Assembly (NCBI GenBank): GCA_001599715.1
Contig: BCHU01000004.1
Span: forward strand, 1,612,001-1,676,000
Source: Phaeotremella fagi
Lineage: Eukaryota > Basidiomycota > Tremellomycetes > Tremellales > Phaeotremellaceae
Reading direction: 5' to 3'
Length of the DNA: 64,000 bases
Position 1 is the first letter of the stretch. Each line of letters starts with the position of its first letter. Of the stretch, positions 11,129 to 21,853 are shown piece by piece. A program made the translations under genes and the position numbers. The notes under the pieces were generated by a model, which saw only the letters and a list, made by a program, of their open reading frames with translations, did not search any database and was not told the DNA's origin.

Positions 11129-11638
11129 ATGGTTTTTGAAAAATTAGATACCTCCTGTCTAGAAGGGACACCCTACTCTATGGTGTTCAACTCCAACAAC
11201 AACAAGCTCTACGTCGACCACCATGGTGAATACACACTCTCTACCATTTACGAGGGTTACGAAATCCATGTCAACAACAGTCAAGGTGAGAGAATAGCCA
11301 ATGCAGATCCTTGGAACGAAGATTTCAGGGACTGTACCAGCCAAATCAACCCATTCAACAAGGAATCTGAGAGATTCATCAATTTAAACAATTTTGGCCA
11401 TGGGGCATCAAGCGGTCGTCTTTTTGATAGCGAATCCAAAACCGGCGAACTTTCTCAATTCAAGCAATCTTTCGGGAGAACAGACAAAGAATTTGATGAG
11501 GCTTTTGATAAGTTGGAATTTGATGGTGTTTTCATTGCTGGAAAAAGTCCTTATAACAAAGAGAAAGGTTCTTATGATGTTTCTAGGATCACTTATCAGT
11601 TCTCGTGTAGTGGTGGAAGTGAAAAGAAGCAAGATTAG
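11129..11638 (+). CDS. Unrecognised protein, tandem family copy 1
   Basis: Single exon, 169 residues from the ATG at 11129. An open extension upstream exists, but this ATG is chosen because copy 2 has the equivalent MVF(E) start after the same AAAGAAATT leader. I do not recognise the family. There is no signal peptide or membrane helix. Predicted character is beta-rich: NNKLYVDHHGEYTLS, EIHVNNSQGERI, then a Cys and NPF..E.RFI segment (CTSQINPFNKESERFI), an acidic helix, and a final strand SRITYQFSCSGG. The same skeleton occurs in the next three genes. The array sits between the SPP-like gene and the SET/MYND gene. Function unknown; could be a soluble cytosolic binding protein. Confidence 0.75.
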   Translation: MVFEKLDTSCLEGTPYSMVFNSNNNKLYVDHHGEYTLSTIYEGYEIHVNNSQGERIANADPWNEDFRDCTSQINPFNKESERFINLNNFGHGASSGRLFDSESKTGELSQFKQSFGRTDKEFDEAFDKLEFDGVFIAGKSPYNKEKGSYDVSRITYQFSCSGGSEKKQD

Positions 11639-12282
11639 CCGTGATAATTATCCGGGAATGGGGTTCAGGTTATGTAATTGGAGGTAGCGTTGAGGAAAGG
11701 AAAAGATAAAGAGAGTATTAGTATGTATATGGAAATGATTAAATGCATGTCGTAGAGGATGAAAGCGAATTGATTTTGGGCGTTCACTCTTTTTTCTTCC
11801 ACGTCTCAGTCTGCAATCCAAGCAGAACTTCACTTGCAATTCTGATGTAGCAGAAGTATGTAGTCTTCCGGTGTACCAAAACCTCTAGAGGACTTCCAAA
11901 ATGACTCTGTTTTGTGATTATGATGAGAATAGTGTATGTGAATTTTGACGCAGGCTCTGACTTATTGAATGGAAAGTTGAAAGGAGATTGAACACTTTGA
12001 ATTGGTGTGTCCTAATCAAAAGGGGTTTTTTCATACATAATGCAACAAATCGGCTTATTGTATTTTAGGCGCACTCTTGAAAGGTGATAGACAGTCCTAC
12101 AAGTTGCAGCCTTTCTAATGAAAGGATCTTTGCAGATAACACATTCTAGGTGCCTTCTGGTTTAAGACAGGAAGGCTCATGAAAAAACACCGGTGATGGT
12201 ACAGATATTGCCCCCTTCCCACCGTCTCCTCGACCAACTTTTATTTCTACAGTTCTATTCACACTTCAAAGAAATTAAAGTC
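11639..12282. other. Spacer between tandem copies 1 and 2
   Basis: The left part is the 3' flank of copy 1, containing GGTTCAGGTTATGTAA and GTAGAGGATGAAA, which recur after copy 2 (near 12803 and 12885). The right part is the duplicated promoter block of copy 2. No other gene. Confidence 0.6.
12074..12282 (+). repeat. Upstream block of tandem duplication, copy 2
   Basis: Second copy of the block at 10937-11128, diverged by substitutions and small indels, ending in the same ACTTCAAAGAAATT leader before the ATG. The offset between the start codons of copies 1 and 2 is 1154 bases, the apparent unit length. Confidence 0.75.
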
Positions 12283-12771
12283 ATGGTTTTTGAAACATTA
12301 GAAACATCCTGTCTAGAAGGAACACCATACTCTATGGGGTTCGACCCCGACAACAATAAACTCTACGTCAGTCATCAGGGTGAATACACCCTCTCTCTTA
12401 CCTCTGGTTCGATATTCTTAGTCAAAAACAGTCGAGGTCTTGTTATCGCCTGTGGAGATCCTTGGGATTCAATCTCCAAAGATTGTTCCACAAAAGAAAA
12501 TCCAATTTCCCAAGATGATGAAAAATTCATCTCTGCAATCAGGAGCGGCCGCGGGGGGTCGACCGCTCATTTCTTTCTCAGCGAGTCATGTGATCTGTTT
12601 GATTTCAAGAAATCTTTCAAGGGATCGGGTAGTGAATTTGATGAAGCTATAGAGAAATTGGAGCTTGATGGTCTGTTTCTTAGTTATCCTTTGGAAGATC
12701 GTCATTCTTGTTACGGTGTTTCTCAGGTCACATATCAATTCTCATGCGGAGGTGGGAGTGAAAAGAAATAA
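12283..12771 (+). CDS. Unrecognised protein, tandem family copy 2
   Basis: Single exon, 162 residues from ATG 12283. It is the closest relative of copy 1: SCLEGTPYSM, NNKLYV.H.GEYTLS, DPW, the C..NP..E.FI segment and QVTYQFSCGGGSEKK are shared, with about half of residues identical by eye. The central region is more diverged and holds a short GC-rich stretch (RSGRGGSTAH, around 12541-12570). The same promoter and 3' flank motifs as copy 1 suggest similar expression after duplication. Function unknown. Confidence 0.75.
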   Translation: MVFETLETSCLEGTPYSMGFDPDNNKLYVSHQGEYTLSLTSGSIFLVKNSRGLVIACGDPWDSISKDCSTKENPISQDDEKFISAIRSGRGGSTAHFFLSESCDLFDFKKSFKGSGSEFDEAIEKLELDGLFLSYPLEDRHSCYGVSQVTYQFSCGGGSEKK

Positions 12772-13205
12772 GAACGACCCAGATAGTTAGCTAGGAATGG
12801 TGGTTCAGGTTATGTAAATTGTCTGTAGTTTTGAGAAGAGGCACACAGAGAGTAGAAGTATTTGTACACGATGAAATGCAATGATGTAGAGGATGAAAAC
12901 CAATCCCATCAGAGGTTAAACCGTTTTTGTTATTCGTTTCTTGACCATCATTTCAGTCAAGACTTCGCTGGGATCGGGAGTATACAGTAGTAGCATGAAG
13001 ATGCCACTGGTTTACACTATCATACTGCCTCCTCTAAATGGCTGCCGTTTTTTTGTCTCCTTTCTGGTGATCACGCAATTACAATCCTTTCTTTACGGTC
13101 CGACGCAGAAGGCAATGATAGGATACATAGAGATATGTCATATCCCAGCTCTCTCCTCATTCTCTCTAACTTTTATTCTACTTCAAAAAATACAAGACAA
13201 CTGCC
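12772..13205. other. Spacer between tandem copies 2 and 3
   Basis: Contains the copy 2 3' flank with the shared GGTTCAGGTTATGTAA motif. Before copy 3, a CT-rich leader with ACTTTTATTCTACTTCAAA resembles the leaders of copies 1 and 2. Other open frames here are not supported. Confidence 0.5.
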
Positions 13206-13682
13206 ATGTCTCTCAGCTCTCTATCTACATCCCTATCTGGTACCGATTTCTCCATACAAGTAAACGAAAAAGAAAATAAGTTCTTCGTTACTCACACAGC
13301 TGGCTACATATACAGTTTAGCTTCACCCGACATGATATTCGTCACCACCCCCGATAGAGTTTGTCTATGTCGAGGTATCGTCCCTCATTCATCCGATTCA
13401 AAGCCAACATGTCCCACTGAATACAACCCAGTCTCAAAAACTAGCGAACGATATGTGACACGATTCCCCTCAAACACATTAGGCACCTGTCATAAACTAT
13501 CAGATATGAGAAAAATTTTGGGGGAGGATCAAAAAAAGATTTTCGACAAGTATGGAGACTCGACTTTTGTGGGTGCTTACCTTAGTGAGAATGAAACTTT
13601 CAGACACGAGATTATTGATGAATGGGTATTGGGGCACGTCACTTATGAATTCCATATGGTTAAAGAGGAGAATAAAGAGTAG
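13206..13682 (+). CDS. Unrecognised protein, tandem family copy 3
   Basis: Single exon, 158 residues. A diverged member of the array: ENKFFVTHTAGYIYSL corresponds to the NNKLYV..GEYTLS region, CPTEYNPVSKTSERYV to the Cys-NP-E segment, and LGHVTYEFHM to the final strand. The N-terminus is Ser/Leu-rich and shorter than in copies 1 and 2, with no clear signal peptide. The tail is charged (KEENKE). Function unknown; assignment to the family rests on the order and spacing of these three blocks. Confidence 0.7.
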   Translation: MSLSSLSTSLSGTDFSIQVNEKENKFFVTHTAGYIYSLASPDMIFVTTPDRVCLCRGIVPHSSDSKPTCPTEYNPVSKTSERYVTRFPSNTLGTCHKLSDMRKILGEDQKKIFDKYGDSTFVGAYLSENETFRHEIIDEWVLGHVTYEFHMVKEENKE

Positions 13683-14159
13683 GGGGGCTTTTGTACCAGA
13701 AGGGTGGATGGTTTTGTTTTGTACTTTAAACAAGTTAGTTACAGGATATGCAATGAGGAGATTGATATGTTGACCAGAAAAGCAAATGATGCTTGCCACT
13801 GATGTGATCTTACCTCATGTACAATTTCGAGAATCAAGCAGGATGATTCCAACAGCACTATCGGCTTTTTTACGTCACATCCTCATTGATAGAAGAACAA
13901 ATCCGCAGTGTCATGTCCGCGGTGAACGGAGGTCAATCTTGGGACATGATCTTTCCATTGAGACAGTGTTGTTTGAAGGAATTGTTCGGCCAAAAAAAAT
14001 GTCCTCTGTTCACTTCTAACACCCACAAAAGAAAGATTGAACTTCAGTCTTTTGTTCTAGAAAACAATCGAAGGCTTGAGGAAATGGAGCAAAAGTCGAC
14101 CAACATGGTAACATTGTTTCTCTTCTCTTCTTTTCTCTATTCCACCTCAAACAAACAAA
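13683..14159. other. Spacer between tandem copies 3 and 4
   Basis: No supported gene. A CT-rich stretch (14114-14150) before the start of copy 4 is typical of fungal promoters and leaders. Confidence 0.45.
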
Positions 14160-14633
14160 ATGAGCATATCATTACTAGGTTCCAATTACTGGGTCGAAGT
14201 CACCGAAGACAAACATTTTTATGTGTTCGAGAAATCAAACTTCACCTGTTCCCTCACAGAATGTGACTTTGAAATTCAAGTTCGCGATTCTAAGGGTAAC
14301 ATCATAGCCGAAGTAGATCCATTCTATAACACTTGTTGTCGAAAAACCAATCCGCTCACTGGTAAAGAAGAAAACTTTATACACTGCAGAAAGCGCGATT
14401 CCGATTTCCGTTTTCCAGAACGCTGGTATGAAGATTTCACCAAACCAATCTTAGCTGAGTGTGATGAAAGTACCACTGAAGCTCAGATCAAGAAATCGGT
14501 TTTGGAAGGTGTCTATATTGGTGATAAGTTGGGGTGGGCTACTGAAGGTAATACTTATACGATTGGTCAGATCACCTATCAGTTCGCGTTTGGAAACCCT
14601 GGTGCGGCGGACAATGAGGAGGAAGAGGAATAG
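14160..14633 (+). CDS. Unrecognised protein, tandem family copy 4
   Basis: Single exon, 157 residues. Family blocks are KHFYVFEKSNFTCSL, FEIQVRDSKGNIIAEVDPF, CRKTNPLTGKEENFI and IGQITYQFAFG. Cys is more frequent than in the other copies (CC before the NP block), and the tail is a run of Glu. With copies 1-3 it forms a head-to-tail array on the plus strand in which the ends are more conserved than the middle. No function can be assigned. Confidence 0.7.
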   Translation: MSISLLGSNYWVEVTEDKHFYVFEKSNFTCSLTECDFEIQVRDSKGNIIAEVDPFYNTCCRKTNPLTGKEENFIHCRKRDSDFRFPERWYEDFTKPILAECDESTTEAQIKKSVLEGVYIGDKLGWATEGNTYTIGQITYQFAFGNPGAADNEEEEE

Positions 14634-15085
14634 ATGTTGGCGCTAGGTGGAAGCTGAAGAGTTGGCTGAAGGTGAAGAGTGTCTTTTGTACGATGAACGG
14701 ACGGCGTAGGTAGTGACATGTAGTAGCTTTGAATGATATGAAGAGATTTTTTGTCCTATGATTTTCATTGCCACTCGATACTGAAAGTAGTCTCATCCTG
14801 TCCAACGACTGTCGCTGAACATTGCACCATTACAGAACAGCGAAATTTCGTTTTCAACAAAAATCTCAAAGGATCACCGCTTGCGATTCAATCTTTGCGT
14901 TTTGATTGAAAGAAGGCCAGTGGAGTAATGAATGACTTCATCTACTCTGATGAACACAAAAGTTCCCACAAAGGTACTTATGCCACCAATGCGACCTAAA
15001 TAAAGTCTATCGCCACAAAAACAAAGTGTCCTCCTGGATGCAAAGTCAAAATCATCATCAACCTCATCCATGAACCATACAAAGA
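14634..15085. other. Intergenic region
   Basis: 452 bases between tandem copy 4 and the SET/MYND gene. No supported gene, RNA or repeat. Reverse open frames here show no family features. Confidence 0.45.
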
Positions 15086-17334
15086 ATGTCTTCTTTCCAA
15101 GCATTAAAACAATCAAGACAGACCAGACAATCACAATCGATACATACAATCCACACCCCTAAACCCACATCACAAATCGAAACGAAACCAGAAAAGAATG
15201 ATCAACAAGGGACATCTTCAGTCGTCCAACCTGATACCATTTCTGTCGATATCGACATGAAAAATACTACTACTACTACTTGTTATGATTGTGAACTTAG
15301 GGATAAAGGATTAGAAGTTAAGATTGTTGATGGTAGAGGACGTGGGATATTTGCTAAACAAACCTATAGAGCTGGTATGTACCCTCCCTAACTTCTGTTT
15401 GAATCATTTTAATGAATGTTGGAATGTTTAGGTCATTCTCTGCTAAAGGTTAAACCTGTCATTTCCGTACTTTCAACAGCGAATCTATCGACCCATTGTT
15501 CAGGATGCTTCCTAACTCCACACGAGTTATCGATACTCAAACAAACATCTGCCGGGAAGTTGAAACGATGTACAGGCTGTCAATCGTTATATTACTGTTC
15601 TAGCGTAGGTCGCCTCAAACTCTGACCATAATTCCATCTGATACCTCGTAGACATGTCAGAAATCAGATTGGCCAAATCATCAATCTGAATGTAAAGCTC
15701 TGAAAAGGATGCATCGGATGTATCTGAGTTCTTACCCTGATAGAGCTGGATTGAAAGATGATAATCGGTGGATGTTGCATGAAGCTGTGAGGGCTTTGGG
15801 GAGGTTGTGCTGGAATAGGAAGAAGGCTAGGGGATCAGGTGGGGATCCTGATTGGGTGGGTTTTGGTCTCTTGTGTTGAGTGCTGGTTGAAGGCGACTGA
15901 CTCTTTTAGTGGTCTTGTGTGGTTGCTATGGAATCTCGTATGTTTGTTTCGTTTTTATCAATCCAGTCAGGTCTAACACCTCGTAGACGTCAAACAATCA
16001 TCCGAAAAAGAAGTCATGCAACTAGGTCAACAAGTCCAACATCTCCGTCATTATCTCTCAGCAGCAGAACCCTCTCAACCCGACCAAGAGAATCTTCTGC
16101 ATCCAGCTGAAATGGAAGATTTTGGTTTCAAATCTGCATCTGAACTTTTAGATATATGTTCAGCTGTACGTCGAGTTAATCGAGTAATTAGAGTGATACT
16201 GATAGATCTTGATTTCAGTTCAAAGTCAACTCTTTCACCCTTTCTTCACCTTCACTTACACCTATTGGAGTTTCCACCTCGCCTGTTTTGGCTTTATGCA
16301 ATCATTCTTGTGAACCTAATGCTGTCGTCGTTTTCCCCGAAGGTGGGGGAAAGGGAATGGAATTGATTGCAATCAGGGAAATCAAAGCTGGCGAGGAGGT
16401 GGGTTAATAATTGTCGATTATTGGATACGACTCACTGAGTTGCTTAGATCCTCACTAGTTATATCGATATCTCGTATCCGTTCAAAGAACGTCAACGTGA
16501 TTTGAAAGATCGTTATGGTTTCGAATGTGATTGCTCCCTTTGTAACCAGTCTAAAGATGTCAACTGGATAGATCCGAGATGGTGCACGTTCCATCTTGGT
16601 TGTCCTAGTGCCCATGCTAGAGGGAATATACCGGGTGAGTGGGTTGTGCAATTTAGCTATGATCATCGTGCTGACTCAGAGGTAGATCTCGATTCATCTG
16701 ACGAAACCACTCGATGTGGTTTTTGTGAGGTCAATTATGATGTTAACCAAATCGTTGAAGGTAATCAAGTTGATCTTAAATCGCTTATTGTTTCCGCCAA
16801 GAGTATATTAGCATCAGAAGAAGCGGGGACTTTAGGTGAGTGGTCGAGTTCACACCTAAAGCTGATAGTATAGACCCTTTAGATGGGTTGAAGCAAATCC
16901 AAAATCTATATCTCCTCGGTTACCTGGTTCCACCAAGTTCATACCCACGACTTCAACTGCTCAGACTGCAAGCCTTACTCCTAACCCCGCCAACTACACA
17001 AGAAACCATAGACCTCTTTGACGAAACCATCAAACTATCCTACGAAGGATCGAAAGCAGTCCTACCAAACGGTCATCCAACTTTAGGTATAATCCTCGCA
17101 GAATGGGGTAAAACTCTGGCAGGGGATTATAGTCATATCGACGATGAGACGGATAGTAGAAAGAAAATGATTAGAGTTAGAAGATTGGAGAAAGCTGTTG
17201 TCGTTTTACGACAGGCGGTGGATGTTTTACTCGTTGGCTTCGGACGGGCTAATGGAGGTGGGATCGTGGGTAGGGAGATGAGTTGGTTGATGCAGGGTTG
17301 TCAGAGGGATTTGGAGGTTCTGAGGAGAAGGTGA
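15086..17334 (+). CDS. SET and MYND domain protein (SMYD-like lysine methyltransferase)
   Basis: Probable protein-lysine N-methyltransferase. Eight exons (15086-15374, 15432-15604, 15652-15855, 15910-15937, 15987-16165, 16219-16398, 16448-16835, 16874-17334) sum to 1902 nt, 633 residues. After a Gln/Thr-rich head of about 70 residues, the split SET domain begins (GRGRGIFAKQTYRAG). A MYND zinc finger is inserted: CSGCF, CTGCQSLYYCSS and, across an intron, TCQKSDWPNHQSEC. The SET core follows, NHSCEPNAVVVF and GEEILTSYIDISYPF (split by an intron), then the post-SET cysteines FECDCSLCNQ. The C-terminal third is helical, as in SMYD proteins. Exon 4 is only 28 nt. Target protein unknown. Confidence 0.85.
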
Positions 17335-17494
17335 AGAGTGTGGGTTGTAGTATAGGATAACAACGTGAAGCTTGCTCTGACTTGAGTAATGATAATCACT
17401 TAGCACTGATGCGATTTACTTATCATTTCATTCCAAATTCCGACGCATACACAATCACTTCTTCCCTTATCGTACAACACCAAGCGGAGACTGA

Positions 17495-17951
17495 CTATTG
17501 AATACGAACTTCCCCATCTTCCTCTGTCAAAATGTCAGTCATCAAAACAGATTCACAAGCCATTCCACAACTCACCAACTAAATCGATAACCCCATGGTC
17601 ACCGCCTTGAGTCTCGGATTGAAGAGAATCGAAATGTTGTTCAGGAAGAACTAGGGTGATGAACGGCATGACTGCTTGTCAGTGGTGTTATAAGAGTAAA
17701 GGCTTACTCTTCGAGTTTTGATGATCATCGTTAACGATTTGAGCACCTGGTTGAGGTCAGCTATTGGGATCATACCTCGAGGACGGGGGAAGCTGAGTCA
17801 AAGGAAGTCAACAACTTACCTTGGGCTGTTAGACTATCTACGAGTTTCGCTTTTTCTTCTGCTGAAGCGTGTTTCTTGAATTTGAGGATGACTGGGGGGT
17901 GGTTTTAGCTGGGTAGTTACATGATATCTTACCTTTCTTTTGATCTGACAT
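17495..17951 (-). CDS. Small I9-type proteinase inhibitor (Pbi2-like)
   Basis: A gene of five tiny exons (17933-17951, 17820-17891, 17708-17746, 17576-17671, 17495-17523) summing to 255 nt, 84 residues. The protein starts MSDQKKVILKFKKHASAEEK and ends EEDGEVRIQ. It matches the layout of the inhibitor I9 propeptide-like fold of yeast proteinase B inhibitor 2: a first strand with VILKFK, a helix AEEKAKLVDSLTAQGAQI, then FITLVLPEQHFDSLQS and an acidic C-terminal strand ending in V. Such proteins bind and inhibit subtilisin-type vacuolar proteases. Each exon is too short to stand out as an open frame, so automated calls may miss it. It is divergent from the trehalose phosphorylase gene with 190 bases between the starts. 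Confidence 0.75.
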
Positions 17952-18066
17952 TGTGGATGAAGGTTGTTGAGAAGGAGAAGGAGAAGGAGGGAATTGAGTA
18001 CAGGTTATTCCACGTGGAATTTTGACGTCATTTCTTTCAGTGGCAATTTGGAGTACAGAGACCGAG

Positions 18067-18074
18067 TATAAATA
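18067..18074 (+). promoter_or_regulatory. TATA-box-like element
   Basis: TATAAATA 68-75 bases before the ATG at 18142. It is followed by a short (ACG)n run (18082-18096) in the presumed 5' untranslated region. Confidence 0.45.
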
Positions 18075-18141
18075 GATTCCAACGACGACGACGACGATTA
18101 CTTGATGGCGACAACGAGGTTTAGTATAACATCAACCCACA

Positions 18142-21100
18142 ATGTCACCACATAGATCACTCTCTTTCACCAGTAAAAGAAATCCAACTCAGATTCAAGA
18201 CGTATTCGTTGGTCTGGCTTTTAACCTTGTTACTACAGGTAATCACGGGGATTTAGAATATACCGTGGTTCTACATGATGGTACTGGTGTGACTGAATCT
18301 GAGACTTATCATTTGGGAATGAAGATTGGTGGAGATGAGAATGAAGGGGTGGAAGAAGCTAGAAGAGTTAGTATTGATGTTTTAGATAAGATTGGACGAA
18401 TCCAACGTGAAAAGAGTATGAATGTGGGTGTACGAATCGTTTCATTCATTTTGGTCAGGTACTTATACCTTTTGACAGGTTAGAGTTATCGCTATAGCTC
18501 GTCCGGTACCAGAAGAGATTAGAGGTAAAGACAGCGTGGAATTCTTACCGAAAGTTTGGTTACATGTCGATGCTATACCGTGGGCATCCCTCTTTGGACT
18601 CGTTGTCACAGCTAATTGTAACTAACCGGTATCAGTTTCGTTACTACACCTGCAACCTCCATTTTCACAAAGTTACCAGCACCATCTACTCAAGCAAGTG
18701 CAGCATCAGCCGTTGCAGCTTCATTAAAACACTTGCATCCTGTATGTCCATCTAACCACTACATCAAACAATCTGATCCAAATTGTTGTAGGCAACGACT
18801 TCAGCTACCACCGCCGATGTTGCCCCCCTCAATCATCAAGTACAAGTCGATTGTGATGGTCAAGTAGTTCTTTGTAGTTTACTCCAATATCAGCAGAGTA
18901 CTAGTCCGGAGGTGGGTTTTTTGATATGGGTTTGGAGGTATACTGATTGCCGGGTATCAGTTGTGGAAACGATTTTTGGCGCTTTCAAAACATCTTAAAG
19001 AGAATGATATTACGATTTCATTTTTCTCGGCGACACCACAGGGTCGGGAACTTCTTTCTTTTTTGAAATTCGTACTGACTTGAGTAATAGGCGGTGGGGT
19101 TGCGCTCATGCGTCACGCTTTGATAAGGTTATGGAAACTTGTTGGAATAAATGTCAAATGGTACGTGTTCTCTCTTATATGATGGAACACTTATTGATAT
19201 CTATCAATTATCAGGTTCGTCCCCGAAGGTCATCCAGCTGTTTTCGATATAACAAAACGAAAACTCCATAACGTTTTACAAGGTGTTGCGAAGAGTGATG
19301 TCGAATTGAGTGACGACGATAAAAGATGGTTCGAATTATGGACCGAACAGAATTGTGAGTTAGGATATTTGATCGTTGGACCAATTCTGATTCTTTGGGT
19401 TTAGATGAAAGTTTCTGGAAAGACGGAGCGCTAGACGCTTCTGTTATTATCATCGACGATCCGCAATGTAAGCTGCGTAACTGCGGATAAATGCCCACGG
19501 ATCTTATTGACTTCGATATCAGTATCAGCCCTGATTCCTATCATCAAACGGGAGAGACCAAACACGAAATTAATATTTAGATCACATATACAGAGTATGT
19601 CTGTTATTGATTCTGTTGTTAATACACCGATCAAGCTGACTCAAATACAGTTCAATCCGATCTTACTGACGACCCTTCAACTACCCAGTTTAGAGTGTGG
19701 AACTATCTTTTCGATTTCATCAAAGACGTAGATTTATTTTTGGCTGTGAGTCGAATTTGAAAGTTAATCGATCATTCTGCTGATTCGACATAGCACCCGG
19801 TCAAATTCTTCGTTCCCAAGAATGTCCAAGAGAAACTTCCAGTTCTTTACATGGCCCCCTCTACCGAGTATGTCCTTCCCCACATTCAATACTTCACAGG
19901 TTCGTGATTGACACAATGTCATAGTCCCCTTGACGGTCTGAACAAACCATATGGAAAAGCTTCAGTCGCATATTTCAGACAGTATTTCAATTCTTTGTCA
20001 GCTAAACAATGCGGTGTGACTATCGATTGGGATAGAGGATATATCTGTCAGATAGCCAGATTCGATCCTAGTAAAGGTATGTAGCAGCTCTCGTTTTTGT
20101 GGGTGGTGTTGATTAGTCCTTAGGGATCGACATTTTACTTGAGGCATATCTGGATTTCAGAAAACGTCTAAACGAATCTCCACCTGATGATGGTGGTCCG
20201 CAATTGATCGTCATGGGTCATGGATCCGTTGATGATCCTGACGGAACTGTTATTTAGTAAGTGAAACCAAATACCTGTTGAGAGCAAGTGTTGATAGCGA
20301 TTCAGTGAAGAAGCACATGATGTAAGTGAAGTTTGATCTGGATTTACTGACAGTTAGATTCTGGCGACAAAGGAATATGAACTTGTTAGGAATGACGTTG
20401 CGGTTGTTAGAGCTCCTCCTGTATGTTGAACTTTCTGGATTGTGCTGATTGATAGAGCGATTCGTTGTTGGGCTGCATTCTTCAAGGTAGTTGGGTAGCT
20501 ACTCAGTTATCAACGAGGTAAGTCAGCAAGCTACTTCACGACTGGTTACTGATATCCTGTATCGTGTAGAGAAGGATTTGAAGTCAAAGTCACCGAGGTA
20601 AGTGTCCAATTTTATCATGTACTGTTACTGATCAACCCAGGCCGTCAACAAACGCGTTCCAGTCATTGCATCAGACGCTGGTGGTATCCCCCTTCAAATC
20701 AAACACGGAATAAACGGTTGGATCGTACCCTCCAAAAACTCCAAAGCAGTCTCAGACGTCCTCATAGACATCTATCAAGGCAAGAAAGCAGTCAAAAGAA
20801 AATTGGATAAAGAAGATCAACTGGACACTGAATCCACGAGTAAAACTCCACCTGATGAAGAGGACAAGAAAGACGGTAACACAGATATCGAAAAGGGTGA
20901 TGGAACCGATCCCAACGCCGTTTCAGAGGAATTTGTAAGAAACTTTGATAAACCGATGAACAAGGTACATGGAGATGCTGGGGCTACAAGTGAAGATTTC
21001 TGGACGGTGGGGAATAGTGTAAGATGGATGATTCTTTTCAGTAGGATTTTGGGGTTAGGCGGGGAAGGGGAAGAGGCGGTTTTAGGTGGTATGGGTGTCG

Positions 21101-21189
21101 GGAGGGATTTGGATGGTGAGAATGGTAACAATGTTTGGAGGATGGTTATGGGGGATGGTGTTTTGGAGGGGGAAGGTGAGGTTAGATGA
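18142..21189 (+). CDS. Trehalose phosphorylase/synthase (GT4, CCG-9 type)
   Basis: Likely catalyses reversible phosphorolysis of trehalose to glucose and alpha-glucose 1-phosphate in the cytosol, as in other basidiomycetes. It has many short introns; not all splice sites in 18440-19250 were fixed. The N-terminal domain reads VFVGLAFNLVTTGNHG and YTVVLHDGTGVTES, characteristic of this family. Next come ITKRKLHNVLQGV and the DDPQ..LIPIIKRERP..KLIFRSHIQ stretch, then the C-terminal Rossmann part with YICQIARFDPSKGIDILLEA, TREGFEVKVTEA and PVIASDAGGIPLQIKHG, which hold the GT-B nucleotide/phosphate-binding elements. The last exon adds a Glu/Asp/Lys-rich insert (about 20800-20950) before a Gly-rich end. 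Family enzymes are about 700-750 residues, consistent with the span. Confidence 0.8.
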
Positions 21190-21853
21190 AGATGGGGGAT
21201 GTTGGTGAGGTTTGAAATAGCTCAGGGGGGGTCGATTGCGTTGAGGGTGAGGGCAGAGTTTGGTCGCGTCGTTACGTTGAAGGTGCTAAATTTAATACAG
21301 CAAGTACAATTAATTCTTGACAACCATTCCATATACTTCACTTTATACTTCATCTTCTCAGTCTTTGTATTCTCATCTCATCTGCTCTATTGTATCTATC
21401 CATCTACTCCTCTCTACGATCATTACGAAAAAGAACAAGAATTTATCACGAGCATACCACTTGCCTTGCTGTTTTTTCTCTATTTTTATTATTCATCTTT
21501 GTCAAAGGAAGGACCGAGCTGGTTTTATCGAAAAGCTATTCATCCATCCTAATAGTTCAGTATATCATCTTGCACTACATCTTAATTTGGTCGATAATAA
21601 GAAGGGGGAATTCAGAATCACTGTGGAAGAGTTATCTGGAGTTTGGGTTCTTACGAAATTCGATAACGACCCTGTGGTAACGACGGACACTGGTTATCGT
21701 ACTATCGTCTCTCAATCCTCAAACAGAATACTACACCTTGACATCTAGCCCATGAAGACCTTGATGATCCTCTAGAGGTATTCTTCACCAATTCCACGAC
21801 TTGATTCATTCCCACGTCTTGACGACAATTCACTTCATTCCACCTGCCCAAAA
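21190..21853. other. Intergenic region, chitin synthase promoter and leader
   Basis: T/C- and A-rich DNA. Open frames of 96-143 codons exist but have repetitive Ser/Tyr/Leu content from pyrimidine-rich DNA and no family features. It probably contains the chitin synthase promoter and 5' untranslated region. Confidence 0.5.

Noticed and set aside
18082..18096. (ACG)n microsatellite as a functional element
   Set aside because: Only about five units, in the presumed leader of the trehalose phosphorylase gene; short runs like this are common by chance.
21199..21748. Overlapping 96-143 codon frames upstream of chitin synthase
   Set aside because: Long frames arise from pyrimidine-rich DNA in three phases at once; more likely a promoter and leader.
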